This document shows positions 43,090 to 52,055 of a stretch of 64,000 nt of DNA, piece by piece (positions within the stretch are counted from its first letter, which is position 1; each line of letters begins with the position of its first letter). The notes beneath the pieces were generated by a model. That model searched no databases. It was given only the letters and a program-made list of their open reading frames with translations, and was not told where the DNA came from. Where the stretch lies: contig NZ_JAAIVB010000065.1 in the NCBI RefSeq assembly GCF_010974945.1, forward strand, positions 1 to 64,000, given 5' to 3'. This DNA is from Noviherbaspirillum galbum (GTDB lineage Bacteria; Pseudomonadota; Gammaproteobacteria; Burkholderiales; Burkholderiaceae_D). Position numbers and translations under genes: made by a program.

Positions 43090-43644
43090 TCACTGCCTTG
43101 CCTGTTCTCCGCCGCGCACGAAGAAGCGCCGGGTGCGCCGGCTTCCCTCGTCGCCAATCTTGTTTTCCTTGACCAGGGTATTCAATGCATAGGTTTGCCG
43201 TTGCACCAGTTTCTTTTTCTGGTCTCCATCCGGTTGCAATCCCAGTTGGGAGATTGCCGCGTTAAGAATGTCGCCTGCCGACTTCGGTTCCTGGGACAGC
43301 AGCTTCATCCAGAAGTCCATGCCGGTTTTAGGCAAGCGTCCGCCGGCTGATTTCGCCGCGCGTCCCGCGCCCTTGGCCGCCTGTTTCGCCGCGCCCCGTC
43401 CTGCGCGCGCGGCAACGGTCCTCTTGCTGGCGCCGGTTGAGGAGGAAGCCGTTTTTGCGGAACGCGTGCCGCGGCGGCCTCGTTGTCCGCCCTTGCGGTC
43501 ATCGTCGCCGCTGCCTTCGACGCTCTCGAGTTTTTCGAGAGCCTCCTCGAGCGCGTTCGCGAGATTCATATAGTATTCGGCCCCTTGGCGGACATGAGCA
43601 AGTTCGGCCTTGATGGCTTCCTTGGCTGAGGTGAGGGATTGCAT
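43090..43644 (-). CDS. Basic histone H1-like protein with C-terminal winged-helix-like part
   Basis: A 184-aa protein with a strong AAGGAG before ATG 43644. Residues 1-45 form an acidic helix or coiled coil (LANALEEALEKLESVEG). Residues about 48-108 are a low-complexity Arg/Lys/Ala/Gly tract (KGAGRAAKSAGGR and similar) like the tails of bacterial H1-like or AlgP proteins. Residues 110-180 look folded, with WMKLLSQEPKSAGDILNAAI and LNTLVKENKIGDEGSRRTRR, which fits a small winged helix. A DNA- or RNA-binding, nucleoid-associated role is likely. Confidence 0.65.
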   Translation of the reverse strand: MQSLTSAKEAIKAELAHVRQGAEYYMNLANALEEALEKLESVEGSGDDDRKGGQRGRRGTRSAKTASSSTGASKRTVAARAGRGAAKQAAKGAGRAAKSAGGRLPKTGMDFWMKLLSQEPKSAGDILNAAISQLGLQPDGDQKKKLVQRQTYALNTLVKENKIGDEGSRRTRRFFVRGGEQARQ

Positions 43645-43837
43645 GTCATCACTCCTTGTAATGGAATTGCAACGTTAGCCAATCTTAAGTCGGTCACTCA
43701 AGACCTACCGAGACATTGTTTAAGTTTTCTCAACGATCAATGGACGTAGACTGCGGTGCGTGAAAAACGATCCCGTTCCGCATTTAAATATCTGCAGGCA
43801 TGGCCTTCCTCAGGCCGGATGTTAGAATCGCGGCCCT

Positions 43838-45094
43838 ATGCGAATGTCATTTCTTTCCTGCGCCGCGCTCGCCGCCGCGGCATCCCTTGCCCATGCCGCG
43901 CCCGATCCGGTCCGCATCGGCATGATCGAAGGCTTGTCCGGTCCTTTCGCCAATGCGGGCGCGGCCGTCGTGCGGAACCTGCAGCTTGCCATCGATAACA
44001 TCAATGCGCATGGCGGCGTCCGGTTGCAGGATGGGCGGCATCCGCTGATGCTGCTCACCTTCGACAATAAACAAACGGTAGATGAATCGCTGATCGGATT
44101 GCGTCAGTATGCCGACCAGAAGGTATCGTTCATCGTTCAAGGCAACAGTTCGGCCGTGGCCGCCGCCCTGGTCGACGGCGTGGAAAAGCATAACCAGCGC
44201 ATGCCCGCGCAACGCATGCTGTTTCTGAATTATTCCGCCGTCGATCCTTCCCTCACAAACGAAAAATGCAGCTTCTGGCATTTTCGTTTCGACGCGAACA
44301 GCGACATGCGCATGCACGCGCTGACCGAAGTCATCAAGAACGATGCCAGCGCGAGGCGGGTTTTCCTGATCGGACAGGACTACAGTTTCGGCCAGCATCT
44401 CGCCAGGGTTGCGCGCGCTCAGCTTGCGCAGAAACGCAAGGACATCGCCATCGTCGGCGACGAGCTGCATCCGATCGGCAAGATCAAGGATTTCTCGCCC
44501 TACGCGGCAAAGATCCGTGCCAGCGGCGCCGACACGGTCATCACCGGCAACTGGGGCAACGACCTGACGCTGCTGGTGAAGGCGGCGCGCGAAACCGGCC
44601 TGCCGGTGAAGTTCTATACCTTCTACGGCAACGGCCTCGGCGCGCCGGCCGCCATCGGGGAAGCGGGCGTGGGCAAGGTGCGCGCGGTCGCGGAGTGGCA
44701 TCCCAACGCCGGCCTGCCGGGATCGGCCAGCGACGCCTTCTACCAGGCGTTTCGCAAGCGCTACCCGCGACCCGAGGACGACTACGTGCACCTTCGCATG
44801 CACCTGATGATCGACATGCTGGCCCGTGCCATCGAGAAAGCCGGCACGGCGGATGCAACATCCGTCGCGCGCGCTCTTGAAGGCGCGGCTGTCGACAACG
44901 GTTTTCATCAAGCGGTGATGCGCGCCGCGGATCACCAGCTGCTCCAGCCCTTGTATGTTTCCGTGATGCAGAAGACCGCCGACGGCGCGGTTCGCTTCGA
45001 TAACGAAGGCAGCGGCTATGGTTTCAAGACCGAGCGTTATCTGAGTTTGAATGAGACGGCATTGCCGACGAGCTGCAGGATGACGCGTCCCTGA
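43838..45094 (+). CDS. ABC transporter substrate-binding protein (branched-chain amino-acid type)
   Basis: A 418-aa periplasmic binding protein of the LivK/Peripla_BP_6 kind: signal peptide to about residue 20 (SLAHA-APDP), then VRIGMIEGLSGPFANAGAAV, DNKQTVDESLIGLRQYADQK, and a C-terminal end LPTSCRMTRP that is typical of the family in Burkholderiales. It should bind amino acids, amides or aromatic acids. No permease or ATPase genes adjoin, so it is an orphan. ATG 43844 is an alternative start. Its last 71 bases overlap, on the other strand, the end of a hydrolase gene. Confidence 0.85.
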   Translation: MRMSFLSCAALAAAASLAHAAPDPVRIGMIEGLSGPFANAGAAVVRNLQLAIDNINAHGGVRLQDGRHPLMLLTFDNKQTVDESLIGLRQYADQKVSFIVQGNSSAVAAALVDGVEKHNQRMPAQRMLFLNYSAVDPSLTNEKCSFWHFRFDANSDMRMHALTEVIKNDASARRVFLIGQDYSFGQHLARVARAQLAQKRKDIAIVGDELHPIGKIKDFSPYAAKIRASGADTVITGNWGNDLTLLVKAARETGLPVKFYTFYGNGLGAPAAIGEAGVGKVRAVAEWHPNAGLPGSASDAFYQAFRKRYPRPEDDYVHLRMHLMIDMLARAIEKAGTADATSVARALEGAAVDNGFHQAVMRAADHQLLQPLYVSVMQKTADGAVRFDNEGSGYGFKTERYLSLNETALPTSCRMTRP

Positions 45095-45983
45095 GGTCGT
45101 TCCCGGCGCCCGGCGCGGCATGCGTTTCCGCCGGTTCCGCGAGCGCGAACGCCTGCCTCAGGAAACGGCGCACCAGCAACTGCGTGGTGACGATGAAGGG
45201 AATGTTGGCATGATCCGAGCCGGGGATGACGACATCGTCGATCAGCTTCGGCAGGCGCGTCGCCAGCGCGTCGGTATGCGGATGCGGCACCACGTCGTCT
45301 CGCTCGGCGCGCACGATGAGCACCGGTGCCCGTACCTGTTCGGCCACCTTGACCGATTCGAAGCGATGCCGCAGGATGAGTCCGACCGGGGCGGCGGGAA
45401 TCCGCCGGCGTGCCACCGCCAGCACCGAGTCGAAGGGCGTGACCAGCACCACGGCGGCCACCGCGCGCCTTGCCGCCACCTGCACCGCGATGCCCGAGCC
45501 GAGGCTGCGGCCGACGATGGCGATGCGGCTGCCGTCCGGGACGCGTCCTGCGGCGCATAGCCAGTCGACGCAGGCGCAGCCATCATCGACGAGTTCGCGT
45601 TCCCCGGGAATGCCCTGCGATTCGCCGAAGCCGCGGTGATTCACGGCCAGGACCTGTAGGCCGGGGAAGAGATGTTCCGCATCCCGCACCACCCACGACA
45701 CCTCTTCCGAGCGTCCGCCGAAATACACGACCGCCGGATGCGGTCCTGGCACGCGCGGCGTCATCAGCCAGCCGCAGAGCCGCGTGCCGTCCGCCGAACG
45801 CAGCACCACCTGGCGCGTGCGGTGGCCGACGGGAGAGCAGCGGGCGACTTCGCGCTGCCGGGTAGGCGCGAACAGCATTTCACGCTGCCGCGTGGTGATC
45901 AAGGCGATGAAGCCGGCCCAGGTGGTGAATGCGGCCGCGCTCAGGGCCATCAGCGCCTGGCCGGTGCGGCGTAGCGTCAACAT
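45024..45983 (-). CDS. Membrane-anchored alpha/beta hydrolase
   Basis: A 319-aa protein from ATG 45983 (GGGAGGACGGG upstream). Residues 9-30 form a transmembrane anchor. The hydrolase fold follows, with VYFGGRSEEV, NHRGFGESQG, and the nucleophile S160 in VGRSLGSG, then Asp in RAERDDVVP and His in GSDHANIP. It resembles the BEM46/FrsA-like serine hydrolases. The last 24 residues (rich in Ser) are encoded on the strand opposite the end of the substrate-binding protein gene, an unusual convergent coding overlap. Confidence 0.78.
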   Translation of the reverse strand: MLTLRRTGQALMALSAAAFTTWAGFIALITTRQREMLFAPTRQREVARCSPVGHRTRQVVLRSADGTRLCGWLMTPRVPGPHPAVVYFGGRSEEVSWVVRDAEHLFPGLQVLAVNHRGFGESQGIPGERELVDDGCACVDWLCAAGRVPDGSRIAIVGRSLGSGIAVQVAARRAVAAVVLVTPFDSVLAVARRRIPAAPVGLILRHRFESVKVAEQVRAPVLIVRAERDDVVPHPHTDALATRLPKLIDDVVIPGSDHANIPFIVTTQLLVRRFLRQAFALAEPAETHAAPGAGNDLRDASSCSSSAMPSHSNSDNARS

Positions 45984-46100
45984 CCCGTCCTCCCGTGTTT
46001 CTGGTTGCTGTGTCTGGTGGTTACACAGGTTCGACAACGGGATGTGAAGTTCGTTGTTTGCGCGAACGCAGAGAGTGTCGCGGTTATGCCGGCGTGCGGA

Positions 46101-46781
46101 TCAATGCCGGCGCGCCGGCTGCATCGCGCCCGAAAGCAGCACTTCGCGGCCGCGCGCCGCAGGCACGCGGGCGAGCAGGGCTGCCGCGACGTCCGAGGCA
46201 TTGACCGGAAGGTAGTTCGCGGGAATGAAGGGACGCAGCAGCCTGCCGGCATGCAAGGCGATCCTTTCGCCGGAACGCACCGGCTGGCCCAGCGCCTCGC
46301 AGTCCCCCACCAGCATCGATGGCCGCGCGATCACAAGCGCGCTGAAGCCGAGGCCGGCGAGCGCATCCTCCAGCTCTCCCTTGACGCGGCTGTAGAAGAG
46401 GGATGAACGCACATCCGCGCCCATGGCGCTGACGAGGCCAGCCCGGGTTGCCCCCGCATCGCGCGCCGCCTTTGCCACCGCGAGGTTGGCATCGAAGTCC
46501 ACCGCGCGAAACGCCGCCTGGCTCCCCGCCACCTTGATGGTCGTGCCCAGGGCGAGGTAGACCTCGTCCAGCGGTGGCAGCGCAGGCAGGGAGGAAAAGT
46601 CGGTGAGGTGCGTTGTGAGCTTCCGGTGCGAAATGTCGACCTGCCGCCGCAGCAGCGCATGCACCGAGGATACCGAGTCGTCCGCCAGCAGTCCTTGCAG
46701 CAGCGACTTGCCCACCAGGCCGGTGGCTCCGGCGAGCAGCACCTTGCGCTGCGCGCCGCCATTGCGTTCCAGGTCATTCAT
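46101..46781 (-). CDS. NAD(P)-binding Rossmann-fold protein
   Basis: A 226-aa protein from ATG 46781 (AAAGG upstream). LLAGATGLVGKSLLQGLLAD is the nucleotide-binding glycine motif of atypical SDRs; LALGTTIKVAGSQAAFRAVD and YSRVKGELEDALAGLGFSAL follow the pattern of the YbjT/HTATIP2-like NAD(P)H-binding group, including a YxxxK. These proteins often lack clear catalytic function. No operon partner is visible. Confidence 0.75.
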   Translation of the reverse strand: MNDLERNGGAQRKVLLAGATGLVGKSLLQGLLADDSVSSVHALLRRQVDISHRKLTTHLTDFSSLPALPPLDEVYLALGTTIKVAGSQAAFRAVDFDANLAVAKAARDAGATRAGLVSAMGADVRSSLFYSRVKGELEDALAGLGFSALVIARPSMLVGDCEALGQPVRSGERIALHAGRLLRPFIPANYLPVNASDVAAALLARVPAARGREVLLSGAMQPARRH

Positions 46782-47095
46782 GGTTTTGCCTTTCACGGTC
46801 GGTCAGGAAATGTGGAATCAGGAACGGCTGGGAACAGGCTCTCCATGAATCCGATGAGCCGGCCGCGGCAATGCCATCGCTGTAGTCGTTACTACCATGA
46901 TAAGTCCGACCGCGTGCGTTCACGCGCAAATTTGCGATGCCTCCCGCCATGACGCTCAAGGCCGCCTCGACGGCCGGCATTGAATCGCATTGACTCCCGG
47001 CATCAATCACGCTTGATCGGAACCAAACTTCCTGGATGCCACTCTTGCAAATACACTGTTGTTTTGTACAGTGCAGTCATTTACTGGAGGGTAAT
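46782..47095. promoter_or_regulatory. Divergent intergenic region with a perfect palindrome
   Basis: 314 bases between two divergent genes. A perfect 12-bp palindrome, cgcaaatttgcg, is at 46925-46936, a possible operator. Further right, ttgcaaatacactg and ttgttttgtacagtg around 47045-47075 are AT-rich and may hold promoter elements for the small gene at 47096. Confidence 0.35.
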
Positions 47096-47461
47096 GTGGA
47101 CGAAAGGCCGCGCCTGCAAACGGATGCCAGCGAACCCGGAGGCGGTTCGCCGCGGCAGTGCGACCACTACGTCGGCTGGCTGCATTTCCACGGCTATGCA
47201 CGGAATTCGTCCGCGCCGCGCAGGCGTCCCCGCATCGTCCGCCAGTCGCAGGTCGATGACGTCGTCGGCCTCTACCGTTTCGAGCTCGTGCAGAAAGGCG
47301 CGTCGTATTCCCGCGCCTATGCCATGCCGGATGCGCTCGTGTTTGCCTTGTGCTGCTTCCCCTTCCTGTACTGCCCGCTTTGCGGCGTGGCGTTGTCGCG
47401 GGAAGCAGGCATTGAAAAGAACGATGGCCGGGAAGATGGCCACGACGATCAGTCTTGCTGA
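47096..47461 (+). CDS. Small hypothetical protein with a CxxC motif
   Basis: A 121-aa frame with a GTG start at 47096 and GGAGGG just upstream. It reads as a protein with some order: CDHYVGWLHFHGY, VDDVVGLYRFELVQKGASYS, then a hydrophobic part LVFALCCFPFLYCPLCGVAL that ends in a CPLC motif, possibly one half of a zinc ribbon. No family is recognised. Its last 13 bases overlap the convergent hydrolase gene. It may be real but this rests on the start signal and composition only. Confidence 0.45.
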   Translation: MDERPRLQTDASEPGGGSPRQCDHYVGWLHFHGYARNSSAPRRRPRIVRQSQVDDVVGLYRFELVQKGASYSRAYAMPDALVFALCCFPFLYCPLCGVALSREAGIEKNDGREDGHDDQSC

Positions 47462-48540
47462 CCGAGCCGCGGCGCGCTGCGCAGGATGTCCGCGAGCGGC
47501 TGCCTGTAGAAGCGCGCATTCGCGGTGGTCGCATGCCCGGTCGTTTCCTCGCTGGCGGGAATGAGGTAGTAGCGGCCATGCTTCACGCGCTTCATCTCGC
47601 GTTCCATCAGTCCGGTTTCGGGCGGGTTGCGTTCGTCGTCGGCGGCATTGATCGCCAGCACGGCGGATTCGATGCGCTCCAGTCCCGCCGACGGGTTGTA
47701 GTCGCGCGACGATTCCCATTGATACAGGATGTCGTTCGCGTCGCCGGTGCCGTCGGTTGCCTTGAGTCGCTTGTCCAGCAGCTGGTCCGCCTTTTCACGC
47801 GTCGGCGCCGCCTTCTGGTAGGCCAGGTTTCCGCCGCTGGTCGCGATGCCGAAGAAGACCGAGGCGAAATGCGCGCTGCGCGGCTGCGTGGTGTACTGGC
47901 CGTTCTTCCAGTCGGGATCGTTGCGGATGGCGTCGATGATGAGGCGGCGCATCATCCAGTTGCGGCTTGCCATCTCGGTCGGCTGGGATGCCATCGGCAC
48001 GAGGATGTCCGCGAAGCGGGGGTGCTGCGTACCCCACATCCAGGCATGCATGCCGCCCATGGAGTTGCCGATGATGGCCCGCACGTGCCGCAGGCCGAAA
48101 TGCTCGGTCAGCAGGCGGTGCTGGGCATCGACCATGTCGTCGTAGTTGTATTTCGGGAACGCGGTGCGCATGCCGTCGGAGGGCTTGGACGAGGCGCCCG
48201 CGCCGATCGCGTCCGGCAGGATGATGAAGTAACGGCTCGCGTCTAGCGGCTGGCCCGGCCCGAACAGTTCGCCGGCAAAGGACGGCGTGAGCATCCGCGC
48301 CGCCGAGCCCGCGGTGCCATGCAGCACCACCACCGGTTCGCCGGCGGGGTCGCCGATGGTGAGGTAGTGGATGCGCAGTTCAGGCAGGCGCTCGCCATCG
48401 TGGAAGCGAAAATCCCGCGCTACCCAGTTGCCCTCCTTCGGCGCCGGATATCCCGATGCACCGGCTGCCCCGGCGGTGGCGGCGGCAAGCGACAGCACGG
48501 CCCAACCGCCCGCACGAAACAATAAACGGAATGCCTGCAT
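47449..48540 (-). CDS. Exported alpha/beta hydrolase, MetX-like
   Basis: A 363-aa protein with AGGGGAGAC before ATG 48540 and a signal peptide to about residue 25. The fold is alpha/beta hydrolase like homoserine O-acetyltransferase (MetX): VVLHGTAGSAARM, nucleophile S160 in AIIGNSMGGMHAW, an Asp in NAADDERNPP, and a His in ETTGHATTAN. Being exported, it is not a biosynthetic MetX and more likely an esterase or acyltransferase. Length is usual for the group. Confidence 0.8.
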   Translation of the reverse strand: MQAFRLLFRAGGWAVLSLAAATAGAAGASGYPAPKEGNWVARDFRFHDGERLPELRIHYLTIGDPAGEPVVVLHGTAGSAARMLTPSFAGELFGPGQPLDASRYFIILPDAIGAGASSKPSDGMRTAFPKYNYDDMVDAQHRLLTEHFGLRHVRAIIGNSMGGMHAWMWGTQHPRFADILVPMASQPTEMASRNWMMRRLIIDAIRNDPDWKNGQYTTQPRSAHFASVFFGIATSGGNLAYQKAAPTREKADQLLDKRLKATDGTGDANDILYQWESSRDYNPSAGLERIESAVLAINAADDERNPPETGLMEREMKRVKHGRYYLIPASEETTGHATTANARFYRQPLADILRSAPRLGQQD

Positions 48541-48728
48541 GGTTGTCTCCCCTCATCGTTTTCGCAAGGCCAGCATGGCGTTGCGTCAACATCAAGTCTA
48601 AACCGGCCCGGCGCCGGCTGCAGGAAAGGCTTTTGCCGCGGTGACACGCATGCCGGCAAGACATCCACTATCATGGAGCCAAGGCAGTCCTTCCATCGTG
48701 ATTTCGCAAGAGCAAGAATCCAACCGAC

Positions 48729-49862
48729 ATGATCATCTCCTCCGCCACCGATTACCGCGAAGGCGCGCGCCGCCGCGTTCCCCCTTTCCTGTTCCATTAC
48801 CTCGACGGCGGCTCCGGCGCCGAACAGACGCTGCGCGCCAACATCGACGACCTGCAGCAGGTGAAGCTGCGGCAGCGGGTGCTCAAGGGATCGGAGCAGC
48901 TCGACCTGTCGACCGAGTGGTTCGGCGAAAGATACGACCTGCCCATCGCGCTCGCGCCGATCGGGCTGGCGGGCATGTATGCGCGGCGCGGAGAAGTGCA
49001 GGCAGCCTGCGCCGCCGCCGAGCGCAACATTCCCTTCATCCAGTCGACGGTGTCGCTGTGTCCGCTCGCGGAAGTGGCCGCCGCGTCGAGCAAGCCGATC
49101 TGGTTCCAGCTCTACGTGCTCAAGGACCGCGGCTTCATGCGCGACGTGCTGCGGCGCGCGCGCGACCTCGGCGCCAGAACGCTGGTCTTTACCGTCGACA
49201 TGCCGGTGCCCGGCGCGCGCTACCGCGACGCGCATTCCGGCATGAGCGGTCCGAACGCCGCCGCGCGGCGCATCATGCAGGCCATGCTGCATCCCCGCTG
49301 GGCCTTCGACGTCGGCCTGTTTGGCCGTCCGCATGACCTCGGCAACATCTCGGCCTATCGCGGACACGCCACCGGGCTCGAGGACTACATCGGCTGGCTG
49401 GCCAACAACTTCGATCCCGGCATCGGCTGGTCCGACCTGCAATGGATACGCGACGAATGGCAGGGACCGATGGTCATCAAGGGCATTCTCGAAGCCCAGG
49501 ACGCGCGCGACGCCAAGGCATTCGGCGCGGACGGCATCGTGGTCTCCAACCACGGCGGCCGCCAGCTCGACGGCGCGCTGTCGTCGGCGCGCGCCCTGCC
49601 GGCGATCGCCGACGCGGTCAAGGGCGACATGACCATCTTCGCCGACGGCGGCGTGCGCACCGGCACCGACGTCATCCGCATGCTCGGCCTGGGCGCGGAC
49701 GGCGTGCTGCTTGGCCGCGCATTCATCTATGCGCTCGCCACCCACGGCAAGGCCGGCGTGCAAAACCTCTTCAAGCTGTTCGAGAAGGACATGCGCACCA
49801 ACATGGTCCTGACCGGCGTGCGCTCCATCCGCGAGATCGGGCGCGACATCATCACGTCGTGA
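48729..49862 (+). CDS. lldD: FMN-dependent L-lactate dehydrogenase / alpha-hydroxy-acid oxidase
   Basis: A 377-aa enzyme of the alpha-hydroxy-acid oxidase family, near LldD in length. Visible: [12 protein letters not shown] at the N-terminus; FMN-binding [12 protein letters not shown]251 in MVIKGIL; and the active-site signature [11 protein letters not shown], with H275 as base and R278. It oxidises L-lactate or a related 2-hydroxy acid, passing electrons to the respiratory chain. It is a single gene here, without lldP or lldR beside it, so the gene name is a family-level call. Confidence 0.85.
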   Translation: MIISSATDYREGARRRVPPFLFHYLDGGSGAEQTLRANIDDLQQVKLRQRVLKGSEQLDLSTEWFGERYDLPIALAPIGLAGMYARRGEVQAACAAAERNIPFIQSTVSLCPLAEVAAASSKPIWFQLYVLKDRGFMRDVLRRARDLGARTLVFTVDMPVPGARYRDAHSGMSGPNAAARRIMQAMLHPRWAFDVGLFGRPHDLGNISAYRGHATGLEDYIGWLANNFDPGIGWSDLQWIRDEWQGPMVIKGILEAQDARDAKAFGADGIVVSNHGGRQLDGALSSARALPAIADAVKGDMTIFADGGVRTGTDVIRMLGLGADGVLLGRAFIYALATHGKAGVQNLFKLFEKDMRTNMVLTGVRSIREIGRDIITS

Positions 49863-50074
49863 CCGCCGGCACACGTGCACGGTGGCATGGGAAGCAACGA
49901 TGTGCGCAATGGCAAGACATTCCGGGGGATATTCCGCCCCCCCGTCTCCATGCCGTTTTAAAAAAAGCAAGAACCGTGTTCGTGAACTGACCTAGGATGA
50001 ATGGCAGGGAGCAACGTGCGCGCCTGCCAGTGCCGATCAATCCGGGCCGCGCCGGCAGCGGGGGTTTTCCGACA

Positions 50075-50926
50075 ATGAAACTCATCACCTGGAACATTCA
50101 GTGGGGCAGGGGCGTCGACGGCAAGGTCGACCTGGAGCGCATCGTCCAGGATGCGCGCGCGCTCGCCGATTTCGACGTCCTGTGCCTGCAGGAAGTCTCC
50201 AGCGGCTATCCCGAGCTGGCGGGATGCGATGGCCGCGACCAGTTCCGCGAACTGGCAAGCCTGCTGCCCGGCTTCATCGCCATCGAAGGCGTGGCGACCG
50301 AGGCACCCGACGATGCCGGCCGGCGCCGCCGCTTCGGCAACATGATCCTGTCGCGTTTTCCGGCGCTGCAGGTGTTCCGGAACATGCTGCCTTGGCCGGC
50401 GGAAGATGGCATCAAGAGCATGCAGCGCATGGCGCTCGAAGCGACCCTCGATACCCCGCTGGGCCTGATTCGCGTGACGACGACGCATCTCGAGTATTAC
50501 TCCGAGCGGCAGCGTCATGCGCAGGTCGGGCGCTTGCGTGACATGCACGAGGAGGCCGTCGGGCATGCGATGAGCACGCATGCCGGCAAGCTGGCCGATG
50601 GTCCGTTCCTCATCCCGCCGCGCGGCGCTGCCGCGATCCTGACGGGCGACTTCAACATGCCGCCCGACTCGCCGGACAAGGCCTGGGTGGAGGCGCCGTT
50701 CGACAGCGGCATTCCTGCCTACCGGGACGCCTGGACGGCCTTGCATCCCGATGTCCCGCATCCTCCGACCATCGGGCTGTACGACAGGGAGCAATGGCCG
50801 GAAGGTTCCTCCAGCTTCGACTTCATCTTCGTGACGGAAGACCTGCTGCCGCGTCTGAGCCGCCTCCAGGCGGATGATGCCAGTCGCGCCTCCGACCATC
50901 AGCCGGTGCTGGTCGAACTTGCCTGA
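50075..50926 (+). CDS. Endonuclease/exonuclease/phosphatase family protein
   Basis: A 283-aa protein from ATG 50075; MKLITWNIQWGRG opens the fold and holds the first metal-site Asn (N7). LCLQEVSSGYPE supplies the metal Glu, LTGDFNMPPDS the catalytic Asp/Asn pair, and ASDHQPVLVEL the terminal His. This is the EEP (DNase I/exonuclease III-like) superfamily; the substrate may be nucleic acid, phospholipid or a phosphate ester. It has no signal peptide. An upstream in-frame ATG at 49997 would add an unrelated leader and was rejected. Confidence 0.85.
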   Translation: MKLITWNIQWGRGVDGKVDLERIVQDARALADFDVLCLQEVSSGYPELAGCDGRDQFRELASLLPGFIAIEGVATEAPDDAGRRRRFGNMILSRFPALQVFRNMLPWPAEDGIKSMQRMALEATLDTPLGLIRVTTTHLEYYSERQRHAQVGRLRDMHEEAVGHAMSTHAGKLADGPFLIPPRGAAAILTGDFNMPPDSPDKAWVEAPFDSGIPAYRDAWTALHPDVPHPPTIGLYDREQWPEGSSSFDFIFVTEDLLPRLSRLQADDASRASDHQPVLVELA

Positions 50927-50959
50927 AGGCGCGCACGGGGGAGGGTCAATGCGGGCCGA

Positions 50960-51910
50960 TCAGCAGAGCTTGCCGTCGAAGGGATCGGTGATGATGCCAT
51001 TGCGGTAATCAATGCCGCTCAGCGCCGTGAATTCCGCCATGCTGCGTACCTTGCCGAGTCCATAGGCGCCGGGCAAGCCATCACCCGCGAGCAGCCTGTT
51101 CAGGCGCTGCTTGGCCCTTTCGGTGAGATAGGCGGAAGGGAAGGAGCGCCGGCGTTCCACCTCGCCATGCCAGTGGTGGGAATCGTGGGGCGTGCCTTCG
51201 TTCTTGTATAGGTGATAAAGCGGGATCTGCATCGGATGCAGGATGTCCCAGCCGCGCGTGAAGGCGCGTACCGCCAGGCTTTGCTCCTCGCCGTGGAAGT
51301 ACAGGTAAGGATCGTAGGGCACCTCTTCCACGAAGCTGCCGGCGCAGAACAGGAAACCTCCGGCGATATGGCAGCCGCGCACGTGCTCGTCGGTGAAAAG
51401 GTGGCGTCCCTGGAAGCGCATCACGGTATCGGCCGGCGTGAGCACCGTGTCCGCATGGGGACGCAGCACCAGCGCGGTGTGGCCGGCGTTCGGCTCGTAG
51501 CGCGGCTGTCCGTCGATGATGTCGAAACGATAGGGATAGGTCGTGAGGATGGGCTTGGCGAAACGTTCACGCACCGTCGCATGCTGGTCGCGCAGCTTGT
51601 CGTCCCAGCCCGGTTCGAACAGGGTATGCGAATCGACCTGCAGCAGATAGGCCTCGCCGTCGTAAAGCGAAAAGGCGATGTTGCGCGCCCAGCTCACCCC
51701 CTGGGTATCCTCCGGATGGACATGCATGTAACGCACCTGCTGCGCATGGGGCAAGGCGCGGATTGCGGCGCGATGGTCGTCGACATGCTGGTCGACCACG
51801 CCGATGCGGATCGTCTCCGGCCGGCTGGCCTTGGCGAAGGCGTCGTTGATCGTGAAGAACAGCATCGGGTCCATGTAGGAGGCCATGCTGATGAAGATGG
51901 TCGGGTTCAA
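50960..51910 (-). CDS. GlcNAc-type glycosyltransferase (GNT, PF11397-like)
   Basis: A 316-aa protein. The sequence LNPTIFISMASYMDP matches the opening of the GNT family that includes Skp1 hydroxyproline GlcNAc-transferase of protists. Further motifs are VSWARNIAFSLYDGEAYLLQ then VDSHTLFEPGWD (DxH replacing DxD as metal site), and YFHGEEQSLAVRAFTRGWDI. The start is probably TTG 51910, with AAAAGGA 6 bases upstream; a GTG at 51952 would add 14 residues. It likely transfers a sugar to a protein or glycan in the cytoplasm. It stands alone. Confidence 0.75.
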   Translation of the reverse strand: MNPTIFISMASYMDPMLFFTINDAFAKASRPETIRIGVVDQHVDDHRAAIRALPHAQQVRYMHVHPEDTQGVSWARNIAFSLYDGEAYLLQVDSHTLFEPGWDDKLRDQHATVRERFAKPILTTYPYRFDIIDGQPRYEPNAGHTALVLRPHADTVLTPADTVMRFQGRHLFTDEHVRGCHIAGGFLFCAGSFVEEVPYDPYLYFHGEEQSLAVRAFTRGWDILHPMQIPLYHLYKNEGTPHDSHHWHGEVERRRSFPSAYLTERAKQRLNRLLAGDGLPGAYGLGKVRSMAEFTALSGIDYRNGIITDPFDGKLC

Positions 51911-52055
51911 GCGGATTCCTTTTCTTGCAAGTCCATGACGGTCCCTGCGCACTGGCGCGCCGGTACGCTGGAAGCGCGGACCGGCTTGAGATCGTTTTTT
52001 CCGGCAATGGTTTCAGGAATCTGCCGGGTTAACATCCGGCCGTGGAACGAGCGTG

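Noticed and set aside
49922-49941. GGGGG/CCCCC hairpin after lldD as a terminator
   Set aside because: Five-base stem of a single base type, with the T-run 18 bases too far; chance is likely in this GC-rich DNA.
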